Below, piece after piece: positions 26,378 through 37,026 of a stretch of DNA of 64,000 nt. The notes below the pieces were generated by a model. That model was not told the origin of the DNA, searched no databases, and worked only from the letters and a program-made list of their open reading frames with translations. The position numbers were made by a program, and so were the translations under genes. How positions within the stretch are numbered: the first letter of the stretch is position 1; each line of letters begins with the position of its first letter. Source of the DNA: Mytilus trossulus (lineage: Eukaryota > Mollusca > Bivalvia > Mytilida > Mytilidae); assembly GCF_036588685.1 (NCBI RefSeq), contig NC_086379.1, forward strand, positions 73,997,727-74,061,726, written 5' to 3'.

Positions 26378-29300
26378 ATGAGTAACAATACACCAAGTGA
26401 GGAAGAGTTATGGGAATGGTTACGGAATAACACAGATCCTGACGATATCCTGCCGGACGATTTGGAACAAAACTGGAAAACAGCCTTGATAATTACATAC
26501 AGTCTTATTATTATAGGTGGCATCATAGGGAATGTACTAGTTGTTGCAGTAATCCTGTTAAATAAATCCATGAGATCAGTGACCAACGTACTTTTAGTTT
26601 CCCTTGCTGGTAGTGACACACTCATAGCGTCTTGGAATATTCCTATACAGCTCGTGTATTATGTTAAAAATGAATGGACAATGGGAGAAACGTTGTGTAA
26701 AGGTGCTAGTTACTTACAAAATGTTAGCGTTGTCGCTAGTATTACCACTCTGATGGTAGTATCAATAGAAAGGTAAGCCTATTCTTAATAAGAACAATTG
26801 TTAAAGTGTTTTGCTTTTTTCACTTCTCTAACGGTAATATTAGTAGAAAGTTAAGCTTATTATTAATTAGAAAAAAGTAATGTGCTTTCAGTGTTTAGGT
26901 ATCCTACTCGTAAAAAAGGAACATAAAGGTATACACTGTGTGTTAGTGAGCCTGCTTTATTATCTCAACAATATGTTAAAAGTATAATTTATATTAGTGT
27001 TTGTATAGTGTGCTTCTTACTTGTATAAGACTTTCAAATATTTTGGTCTGAAGCATCACTTCGGAGACGTTTGTTGAAATACGCACCTGGTGCAAGAAAA
27101 GTGGTACCGCTGTTTGATATTCCTATCAATATTTATCTTATCAAACATGCAACTCTTTTGACTGAAGCTGCGAAAAGCTTTTTTTAGATTATTGCTTGCT
27201 TACATCATTTTAAAGTATTTTCGTAAATATAAAAAAAAGATGTGGTATGATTGCCAATGAGACATTTGTCCACAGTAGTCCAAAATGACACAGACAACTA
27301 TAGGTCACCGTACGGCCTTCAACAATGAGCAAAGGGATTATAAAAATACTGAACTTCGAGGAAAATTCAAAACGGAAAGTCTCTAATCAAATGGCAAAAT
27401 CAAATGATATAAAACATCAAACAAATGGACAACACCTTTCATATTCCTGACTTGGTATTTTGAAATGTAGAAAATGGTGGATTTAACCTTTTTTAGTGCT
27501 AAACCTCTCACTTGTATGAAAGTCGCACTACAAAAGGGAGAATTGGAGGACATAGTTGAAACATATTGAGTTTGTACATTGCATCGGGTATCTGTACAGT
27601 TAATATGTATAAAAGCAGAATTGGTTATCTTTAATATCTGTCCAAGTATTAATTTTTAAGTATTAAGACTAAAATTGAGAATGGAAATGGGGAATGTGTC
27701 AAAGAGACAACAACCCGACCAAATAAAAAACAACAACAGAAGGTCACCAACAGGTCTTCAATGTAGCGAGAAATTCCCGCACCCGGAGGCGTCCTTCAGC
27801 TGGCCCCTAAACAAATATATACTAGTTCAGTGATAATGAACGCCATACTAATTTCCAAATTGTACACAAGAAACTAAAATTAAAATAATACAAGACTAAC
27901 AAAGGCCAGAGGCTCCTGACTTGGGACAGGCGCAAAAATGCGGCGGGCTTAAACATGTTTGTGAGATCTCAACCCTCCCCCTATACCTCTAACCAATGTA
28001 GAAAAGTAAACGCATAACAATACGCACATTAAAATTCAGTTCAAGAGAAGTCCGAGTCTGATGTCAGAAGATGTAACCAAAGAAAATAAACAAAATGACA
28101 ATAATACATAAATAACAACAGACCACTAGCAGTTAACTGACATGCCAGCTCCAGACTTCAATTAAACTGACTGACAGATTATGATTTCATCATATGTACA
28201 TCAGGCACAATCCTTCCCGTTAGGGGTTTAGTATCATACCATCATAACATATATAAGAAGAACATAACCCGTGTCATGCCAACAACTGTTTTTAGAATAA
28301 ATGTGTTTAGTTCCGACGCAAAGACCTTATCAGTGACTCAATATTAACGCCAAAATATGCAATCTTTAATGACTTGACAACAGTATCGTAATTATATCCC
28401 TTCTTAATAAGTCTATTCAAAGGTTTTTTAAGTTTCTGAGGTGAATACTGACACCTTTGTGCTTTATAAAGAATATTTCCATAAAAAATTGGATGTGAAA
28501 TACCTGAACGTATAAGAAGTCTGCATGTTGAGCTATATTTACGAATGATGTCTTTATACCGATGATAAAATTTAGTAAATGTTTTGACTAGTTTGTGATA
28601 TCGAAAACCCTGGTGTAATAATTTTTCAGTAATACATAAATTTCTCTCGTTAAAATCTAAAACATTGTTACATACACGAGCGAATCGTACAAGTTGAGAT
28701 ATATAAACACCGTAAGATGGGGACAAGGGAACGTCACCATCTAAAAACGGATAATTAACGATAGGAAATCAAAAATCATTTTTTTTTGCTATCACAAATT
28801 TATGAAAATGGTAGAATTGCAAATTAATCATTTTTTTCTTCTAGATAGTTAAGTGAGAGGTTCAGCTAGCTATCAAACCAGGTTCAATTCACCATTTTAT
28901 ACAAACGGAAATGCCTGTACCATATTTGACAGTTGTTTTCGACTCGTTAGATATGTTTTAGCTTTTGATTTTGCCCTTTTATAAAGGACTTCCTGTCCTG
29001 AATTTCAGTATTTTTGATGCTTTAACTTTTACTTGCAAAATTTTGTTGGAAAAAAAACTTCTATGTAATGTCAAGTCACAAAGTAAGAAACAATTATAAA
29101 GTTATATTACAGGTGTTACATGTTAAATATGTAGTGTATCTATAATAGTGCTTGTCTTTCATTATCACATTGTCTGGATTTGTTTGAATAGCAGAGCTAA
29201 TTTCCGCTGTATAAAGTTGGTTTGTAAACAGAATTAACGTTAATATACGTCTTGTCCAAATTCCAGAACTCAATTTTACTGGTAAAAATTTAGAAAAACA

Positions 29301-31932
29301 AAACAACAATATTTAAAAAAAAAAAGGTTTTTGTTATTATTAAAAACATTTTTTTGAAAAGAGTAGGTCCGGTAAGGACCGATTTTGCCGGACTCAAATT
29401 TCAGGATCATCATTACATTCATCAGTCACGTCTCAGTCATTACAGCTGAACGGACGTGCTGGGTCAGCTCTCCTTTACCCGCTATCTTCGATGAGGGTTT
29501 ATTGTTAGATGGTCAACGACATACTACTTAAGATGACAGAAACCAATCCATGCCGTACAGAGAGACGTGGTAGTGGCGTACCCGCGTTAACATACACTCC
29601 AAAACCATTGTATCATGGGGAGTGTTATGCCGATTAACGTCCGAGGGCTGTATCCTAGGCGTTGGGTGATACGACCTTTATTTCACTGCCTAACGGCTTT
29701 GGTCCTGATAACGCTTCCTGTCATCCTTAGAACTACGTCCACGATTCATCTACCAGTACTCCATCATCGAGGCTAGCGGGCTGCCAAGCTGACCAAACTG
29801 GCCCTGAAAGCAGCCGTTGTGAAGAATAAAGACCAAAATAGTAAAAAAACAAAATCTACTCACCAAAACCAAGATGGCGGCCTCCATATTGCGACCTCCA
29901 CTACTTGTTCCTGACCCATGGCACCAGAATATTTAAAGCCCACCAAACGCCTTCGGGCACCGAGCCGACCGTGCGAGGGCTGAAAAGCCAGTCAAGGTCG
30001 TTAAACACTTCCATATATATAATTTCAGGTTCATCTGACAAAAGATTTTTACCACTTTTTAAACACTTAAGTGTCTATTTAATTTGAATCAATTAGTTTA
30101 TGTGTAAGATTTGAACTGATTAAGTCATTAAAAACGATCCGATTCAAGCTCAAGTATGAAAAATCAACCAAATATGCCGGAAAATGTCACTTTTCGGATG
30201 TTTTTTGTCAAAATTGAAAGTGGCCGCATCCGTGTTCATCCTCAACCTTTATGTTATGTATTATCACAAAATACAACTTCTATTTCAATATTAAGGATGA
30301 TCACAAATGCAGCCACTTTCGTTTTACACGAAAACCGCCTAAAATTTAACTAAAATGCTAGAATTGTGAAAAACTCAGAAATTTAGAATGACTTTAAGGT
30401 GTCAGTACCCGATATATATTCATTGTATAATCAAAAATAGCGCATATTTATGTAGCTGAAGCACTCTACTGTTCAATTGATAACTATTAAAGAGTTTGCA
30501 TTTTATCAATTTTGTAAAACTGCTACATTTTGAGGCCAAAATTGGCTCTTACTGGACCTACTCCTTTTGGAAACTGGATAAGGTGATTTGAGAAAAAGGA
30601 CAAATAATCAGAAAAGAAAATAGAAATATACGATCGTATACTAAGACAAATTTGAATGTATAAATATTTTACAAACTATCTTCTGATTGAAAAAAAAGAC
30701 ATTTCATCATTCGCTGAACCAATCACTTCTAGCGCCAAAAAATGTTGTGTAAGATTTATAAATACTCTGTAATGACCGAAATTAATGAATACATTGGCAT
30801 GTCAGTCTGAACAATGCTCTTAGCATATAACCAAAGTAATAGTATATCAGATGAATCCGTAGATGACCAGGTGCAAGACTATAATATTTCTGGTACTACC
30901 TAATACACCCTATCTTTGCAATAATAGTGACGGTTCTCTGTGCTGTTTTCTTGGCTGTCCTTGCTTCAAATTCAACCAATGGATATATCGTTTCTGAGGA
31001 GAATTGAATAGATTTATAAATATTGAAAACGCTCTATGAAGTTACAGAAAAATGTGTTTCTTTGTGTTCTTATTAAATTGGTTTTAACTCCAATGCTTTG
31101 TGGTCATGTTCTGGTTTCGCCAGTATCGAATCATTATTCAGTATGTTAGCTATAGCTATAATATGTACATATCATTGACAAATTATTTATTACTAGTACT
31201 ACACCAATAGATTTAGAATAATTGCAGGCCAAATTAATTGTATTTTATCTATTTTGTAGGTACTACGCCATTTGTCATCCTTTAAAGGCACGCTATATAA
31301 GAACACCACAGAGAGCTGGGGTCCTCATTGCCATAATTTGGATATTTTCCTTGACAGTTTCCACACCAATGTTAGTGATACAAAGACTAGAAATACGACT
31401 TAAAGTAGAATTTGTGTACATCAAATTAGCTTATGTCTGCGCAGAATACTATTCGGAACACGTGTATGATGTTGTACACACACTATTTATGTTTTTAGTT
31501 TTTTACACAGTTCCAATGGTAGTTATGTTTTGTGCTTATGGTAGAATAGCATATCAACTTTGGATACGAAAACCTATAGGCGACTCTCTAGGTTCTCCAC
31601 AATATCTTATGAAAACACGACGACAGAAGAGAAAAATAATCCGAATGCTCATAACAGTTGTTGTTCTGTTCGGATTATGTTGGCTTCCGTTTTTTGCCAT
31701 ACAACTGCATCGTTTAGAAAATGATATTGACAAGTCTTTTAGGTCTGCTCAAACTATCGTTCACATACTTGGTTATTTGAATTGCGTTTTAAATCCTATT
31801 GTTTATGGCTTTATGAATGAGAACTTTAAACAATGTTTAAAATCGTCATTTTTAAAATGTCGAGGCATTTTTAAGACGACAAAGAGACGGTCAATACACA
31901 CAGTCAGTATTACTGTAGAGAGTGCTGTCTAG
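26378..31932 (+). CDS. Class A (rhodopsin-like) neuropeptide-type GPCR 2, two coding exons
   Basis: Exons are 26378-26772 and 31260-31932, joined by a phase-2 intron in the Arg codon of the (E)RY motif, exactly as in GPCR 1. The product is 355 residues. The acidic N-terminus has NNT sequons. Further marks are GNV (N52), LAGSD (D80), Cys107 and Cys192 for the disulfide, ERY at 131-133, CWLPFF in TM6 and NPIVY at 309-313. The YGRIAYQLWIRKPIGD run after TM5 matches GPCR 1 and the QRFP/NPFF/orexin-type receptors. The chosen ATG follows ACA and is the first in frame. It is probably an old tandem duplicate of GPCR 1; the ligand is unknown. Intron contents: a 5'-truncated Naiad copy and a TIR element. 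Confidence 0.92.
27229..27470 (+). repeat. Dispersed mussel-type repeat in GPCR 2 intron
   Basis: It starts GATGTGGTATGATTGCCAAT and ends CATATTCCTGACTTGGTA. Partial copies of the first half occur near 10.96, 15.84, 44.35, 52.74, 58.47 and 61.58 kb, and of the second half near 10.0, 25.1 and 42.7 kb. It has no coding capacity. Confidence 0.75.
27671..28779 (-). mobile_element. Naiad retrotransposon, 5'-truncated (copy 2)
   Basis: It is nearly identical to 3866-4970 (only scattered differences) in the same antisense orientation, here in the GPCR 2 intron. It keeps the 3' UTR, the SECIS-like hairpin, the TAA at 28307-28309 and about the last 150 codons of the reverse transcriptase. Similarity ends abruptly near 28779, as expected of incomplete reverse transcription. 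The flanks differ from copy 1. Confidence 0.93.
28191..28255 (-). promoter_or_regulatory. SECIS-like hairpin of Naiad copy 2
   Basis: The ATGA (28242-28245) and TGAT (28200-28203) quartet, the helix and the AAA bulge are unchanged from copy 1. One substitution falls in the apical loop (TTAC to TAAC), and two fall in the outer helix region. Differences that avoid the core are compatible with selection on the fold, though two copies are few. Confidence 0.65.
29361..30563. mobile_element. Non-autonomous TIR DNA element, about 1.2 kb
   Basis: The ends are inverted repeats of about 28 bp: left GAGTAGGTCCGGTAAGGACC; right, reversed, GAGTAGGTCCAGTAAGAGCC. The first half is richer in G+C than its surroundings. 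No transposase frame is seen. The flanks (TTTTTGAAAA and CTTTTGGAAA) could be an eroded target duplication. Superfamily not assigned. Confidence 0.65.
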
Positions 31933-32359
31933 GAGGTACTTCATGAACAGCTATGATAGAGGAATGTCGTTATCTTTAATTATCAAATTGGATTGTAGTT
32001 AAATGGCATCATATTACTGTGTGCGACTGTAGGGAGCTGTTCTTTGAAACAATATGTAATGCAAGAAGATCATGTTATTTGACTAAAATCGTCAAAATGT
32101 CTTCATGAAATTACATATTTTCGAACGCAGATATAACAGCTGATTGAAATACGGTCTATTTTCATCAAACAGATTTTCAGATAAGCTGTTCCCGATTAAT
32201 TAAATTTGATTAACTATATAAAATCACCATATTTTGTCTTCTCTATTATGTTTTCATTACATATGTCCAAGTTTCAGTCAGTAAATATGATAAAGGAGAA
32301 AAGTGCTTGAAATTTTCCATTGGAAAAGATGTTGTAAATGAGTAAGATAAAATCTCGAA

Positions 32360-32722
32360 CCTCTTTTAAACTGAGTTTTACTGTGCGTATTGCGGCATGT
32401 TTTTGTATTCTACATTGGCTAGAGGTATAGAGTGAGAGTTGAGATCTCATGTTTAACTCCGCGGTATTTTGCGCCTGTCAGGAGACTCTGGTATTTGTTC
32501 GTCTTGAAAGTTTTAACATTAAATGTATATGTTTTGGAGTTTAGTACTACGTCCGACTTTACTTAACTATTACACATATTTATTTAGAAACCAGCTGAGG
32601 ACCGCCCCAGGTTGCGGAATTTTCTCGCTGCGTTGAAGACCCACTGGTTGCCTTCGACTGTTTTCTGCTCTTTGGTCGAGTTGTTGTCTTTTTGACATAT
32701 TCCCCATTTTCATTCTCAATTT
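32360..32722 (+). mobile_element. Diverged Naiad 3'-UTR fragment, opposite orientation
   Basis: Reads like the minus-strand 3' UTR of copy 1 (blocks TGCGTATTG, GCTAGAGGTATAG, TTTTGCGCCTGTC, TCTCGCTGCGTTGAAGACC, and the terminus CCATTTTCATTCTCAATTTT), with many substitutions and a different middle. It is an old insertion on the + strand. Confidence 0.65.
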
Positions 32723-34521
32723 TAAATATAGATCTACATTCTGTCAAAAACAGAAAACAAAATAAGTCTATATGCATTCAAAAGTCATCGTATATACTGG
32801 AAATAGCAAGAAAACTTTACAAATATTTTATCCCAGTCGAACAAGAAATAAACATACAGACAAAAATGGTCAACCCACCGCATTGAGTTTAATCCTTGAA
32901 CATCATGAGATTCTGACATATTTCAGATGCAGCAATATATTAAAATGTTGGTGGTAATGAATTTATATATAACACTTATTAGCCTCTACACAATGAAGAG
33001 TACAAACTGCGAGCATGTATTTGTTTATCTTTCACTTGTACTGGTGTCTTGGTTGTTTATTGTATCGGTTAAACGCTTTCTTCAATTTATTTGTGTCGCA
33101 CTTCCCTTTTTTTTTTTTGGTAAAAATTTAAGATTTCTAATTTTATGATTTACAATTCTATTGGCGTGTCAAGAAGGTGTTGACCAAAAGACACTTTTTA
33201 TCAACCCTATATAACTATTAAAAAAAACCATTCAATTCTTATAATTCCCGTTTGAAGCTTTAACATTGAAAACACGATTAAATTCAAGCCCTTTTCTATA
33301 CGTAAATACAATTCAGCTTTAGAATGTCATATAGCATATCAAAACATAGGAATCATATGAAACTTCTGTGTCGTTTTTTTTTAAAATATATATATTATCT
33401 GTAAGACAGTGTTTATGTTGGTTCTTTTTTTTTTGCGGTGCGGAAGAAGAAAGAAGATTTGTTTCTGTATAGTTTCCGCACTGTACACACATTTTCTTTT
33501 CATATTGCATAATTCAATTTGATATAGACAGTTTTCTAAAATTGTGATCAATGGGTATTATTAGTTACGCTAAAATAGAATAATTACGTGTTGACTTGAG
33601 GAAACCAACTATCAACTTTATAGTGTTGTGTCTCTCTATATTCTTAGCTGCTATATAATTTCAATGAAAATAGCTTATGGGTTTTTTTGCACCTAACATG
33701 ATTTCTTCGATAAGTTTGGATGTGATTGCATCTTTTCAGCGATTATTTGATCGATTTTGAATTTTCAGTATTGATTTTCATTCTAGTTTATCAATAATAA
33801 ATGATAACATATTAAAGAAAATATGAAATATAGATCGTTTAAAGAAAGATCAAAATCATATTTTATCTTCAACACAATTGGATACTTACAAACTGGTAAG
33901 ATTTTTAGTCTTTCTAAATTTTTTTCACATCAGTTAAACGTTACCAATTTTAAAATGTGTTTAACATTTTTTTTATATTATCATCTCAAGTTGCTCTCAA
34001 GAGTTTGGTCTCAAGGGATAGAAAATACAAATTAAATCATAACGATTCAGAGAAGTTGCTGTGCCTGTGATAGTTCCTCATCATTTTATTTGATAGGCAT
34101 AAAAAAAAAAAGCAACGATGCTGCTTTGATTGTCTCATCATCATAGTATGCCATTCTGAAGGCACTGCATGGTGATTATTGCGATTGAAGCTTTGTGAGT
34201 TACTCTCGCTTCTCTTCTGTAGAGATCATGAAAGTCTTAAAAGAAAATGTCCTGATGTTGGCCTTTTATATGTCCACGTTCTATGACACATGTTATTTAA
34301 ACGCTCAATAGCTCCTGAATTCGTCTGTATTCGCCAACACCGCGGTTCCAACTCGATGGTATCGTACTGTGTGCAATACAATTACCGCAGTCGTGCGGCC
34401 TTCTTAAAACATCAGGTAACTTCTTGGTTCCTGTGCATGGTCTTCGTGTTGCGAAAAATGCCCAAAGGCATCAATGTGCACATGAAGAAAAGACGAAATT
34501 GACACGATTTAGAAGAATGGA

Positions 34522-34670
34522 AATACGAATCCATCACGAAAACGATTTTTCGCAAGGTCTTTTTGAAATTTTTGGCATGTCAAAGATTTGCCAACGCTTA
34601 ATAATTTGCAGCAGAGGCCAAACATTTCAAAAAGACCTTGCGAAAATCGTTTTCGTGATGGATTCGTATT
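34522..34670. repeat. Foldback with about 54-bp inverted arms
   Basis: Left arm 34522-34576 and right arm 34617-34670 are inverted copies (AATACGAATCCATCACGAAA ...) differing by about one indel and one or two bases, with a 40-bp spacer. Confidence 0.85.
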
Positions 34671-34679
34671 CGAATACTC

Positions 34680-34860
34680 GGACAAAAGGCAAAACGGACA
34701 AAAAGCAAAAGTGCCGGACAAAAAGCAAAATTATCGGACAAAAAGCAAAACGGACAAAAAGCAACGGACAAAAAGCAAAAGTGTTGGACAAAAAGCAAAA
34801 TTATCGGACAAAAAGCAAAAGCGGACCAGAAGCAAAATGCGGACAAAAAGCATCGTATCA
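34680..34860. repeat. Short tandem repeat of CGGACAAAAAGCAAAA units
   Basis: About nine imperfect units of 16-21 bp directly follow the foldback at 34522-34670. The layout (inverted arms plus an internal or adjacent tandem array) recalls non-autonomous foldback elements; coding is not supported. Confidence 0.85.
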
Positions 34861-35336
34861 GACGTCAAAACACGTTAGCCAAGTAAGAAACAAAACGACC
34901 AAAAGTGACATAAAAGAAAACCGTCAAATAAAACAATGGTCATTTTTTCTTGAGGCTGTTGGAATTTCAATTTCTAAAGATTGTCTTGTTTTTTCAACAT
35001 TTTGAAAGGTGTTTTAAATCATTGTTAGGACCCGTTCTATTTTATAATTGAATGTTTGAAAAGAACGCAATATTCCTGCTTAGAATTTATATTCAAACAA
35101 TGATTCAATGCATTGCAACATAAATAAACAAACTGTATACTTATTGTAAAGAATTGTGATCAATGAAAATAACGATACTTTATTAATTTCCGAAAATAGT
35201 TATTGAAAATGTCTCAATTTTTATTTCAAAAGTTTTCATGTTTTTTGCATGTGTACTTACCTCATAGTTTTAAATATTTATTTGAACATTTCAAGTATGT
35301 CTGGTAAAAGATCGGTTCATTGCCTAAAATAGACAG

Positions 35337-36016
35337 ATGATGTGGAGAAAGTGGAAACTAGTATCTATATTGTTGTTGTGTACATATCTTGTTATGGCGA
35401 TTGGATATGTCTTATTGTATATCACCAGAACCAGCGAAGGTAAATAATCTAAAAATTGATCTTTCTTGCAATCGTATTAAGCAATGACGAAAGTTGACAT
35501 GTTGGGTGTTTCAAAGACAAACTATTTTTTAGATGTTTTTTCCATATAATGATTTGGAAACTTGAGGTTACATGGTTACAATAAACTCATCATAGAAAAG
35601 ATACCAGGACAAATTTTTGTATATACGCCAGACGCGCGTTTCGTCTACAAAAGACTCACCAGTAACGCTCGAATCCAAAAAAAGTTAAAAAAATAAAAAA
35701 AAAAAAAAAAAAAAAGCCAAATAAAGTATGAAGTTGAAGAGCATTGAGGACCAAAATTCCTAAAACTCTTGTAAAAAAAAGTAAAAATTTGTCTGTATTA
35801 CCGTACAGGATGAAACTTTACTCATGTGAAGTATTTCTTTATTTGAACCAAAATAAAAATGTGTACAAGTTTTTGAAAGTGCAAATTTAACAAAGACTAA
35901 TAGGAACAAATCAATTGTGGTATTTATTGTTTTCTTTAGAAAGTCGAAGTCATAGAAAGCAAGAAAATGTCGAAAAGAAACTCCAATACAATTTACGATA
36001 CACCAGGGGAGAAATG
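35337..36016 (+). CDS. Possible 5' exons (membrane anchor and stem) of the sulfotransferase at 44.5 kb
   Basis: Exon 35337-35439 starts with ATG and encodes 34 residues: a basic MMWRKWK start, a hydrophobic stretch of about 22 residues and TRTSE, then a good donor (GAAG|GTAAAT, phase 1). This is a type II signal anchor as used by Golgi sulfotransferases. A strong acceptor (TTTTCTTTAG) opens a second exon at 35940. In the phase set by exon 1 it reads 25 codons to 36016, where the donor (ATG|GTCATT) is weak but gives phase 0, fitting the acceptor at 44453. The joined protein would have about 430 residues, normal for the CHST8/9/10 type. The link across the minisatellite is inference, and another exon 2 boundary is possible. 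Confidence 0.42.
35590..35770 (+). repeat. Common mussel dispersed repeat with internal poly-A
   Basis: Contains GCCAGACGCGCGTTTCGTCT and ACTCACCAGTAACGCTCGAA, an A-rich run and AGCATTGAGGACCAAAATTC. The head recurs, diverged, at 36843-36925 and the tail at about 9520-9550. It lies between the two putative upstream sulfotransferase exons. Confidence 0.8.
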
Positions 36017-37026
36017 GTCATTAAAAAAATATAAGGGAATTGTAAAGGATATCAAATTCAATAAACAGAATTATAAATCATCATACATGAGGAGTGATAT
36101 TGCATTTCGTTCAAAAATGGTTGTAATGATTTTGTTCTGTTTAACTTAAGCGACCGAAATGAAAATTAGAAATGGTTCAAAAATATGCAGGATTTATTTA
36201 AAAATTTAAATCACAAAAGGAGCTTTTTACTACAAAAATTCATATCTCCTCGAATAGATGAAAAATTTCCAACGCTTTCGGCATCTGTAATTACAGTTCT
36301 CCTGAATAATCTAATCATCTTCAATGGAACGGAAATAACATATCAGCAAAGCAATGAGGAAAGAAGACGACAAGAAATACATACATATAATGCAACTTGT
36401 AATGTTTATATATAACATCTTTTGGGGGATGATGATTACCCTGTCGATACACCTGGGTTTTCTCTGTGCAAAGTTCATTCTACTTTTACTTTAATGTTTG
36501 TAAAACTTGATCTTCAAATTTTCATTCCTTTTTTTTTAATAAATATTAACTAGCTCTGGAGCGGCAATAGCTTTAATTTATTACCACTCATTCAGAATTA
36601 AAACGATTATTTTTCTTAATATGTTATAAAGATGCCTAATCTCAAAGACGGGTGCGAATGTTTGGTCTTTTGTCCTGATCTGATCAAAATTCATCAATTT
36701 AATTTCTATGTTTCTAGTGAAAGAGTTACAAGAGTTTTCCAATTTACGCAGCTGTGTTAATGGGAACAGAAACAACAACTCAAGAATACAGTCACCAAAT
36801 GTAATTAATTTGTAGAATTTCAAGATTAATAGAAAATGCATTCGTTCAGTCTCGGGTTGTACCCGAGACAGACGTTTCTGTCTACATGAAACTCACCCGT
36901 GTCGCTCGAATAAACACAGTTTTTAAAAGGTGAAAACCAAGAAATGGCGGGTTATCCTGTTATGGCAAGCTAAACCTTCATCTTGTATGACAATCGTTTA
37001 TAGTTCCGTTATATTGACAAAATTAG

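Larger units (their letters stand above)
31933..35336. other. Intergenic region between GPCR 2 and the sulfotransferase locus
   Basis: No convincing gene is seen. It contains a diverged Naiad 3'-UTR copy (about 32360-32722), a foldback with a tandem array (34522-34860) and AT-rich filler. The 34290-35005 frames overlap the foldback and repeat and are not credible proteins. Confidence 0.5.

Noticed and set aside
26323-26625. 100-residue minus frame antisense to GPCR 2 exon 1
   Set aside because: Shadow of the receptor coding exon.
34290-35005. Frames around the foldback and tandem array, one with a faint THAP-like start (VSYCVQYNYRSR)
   Set aside because: Lacks the full THAP Cys/His spacing and runs into repeats; too weak to call.
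35967-36415. Two short + frames (60 and 76 residues) after the putative anchor exon
   Set aside because: The first is out of phase with the preceding donor; the second lacks a pyrimidine tract before its AG. Not supported as sulfotransferase exons.
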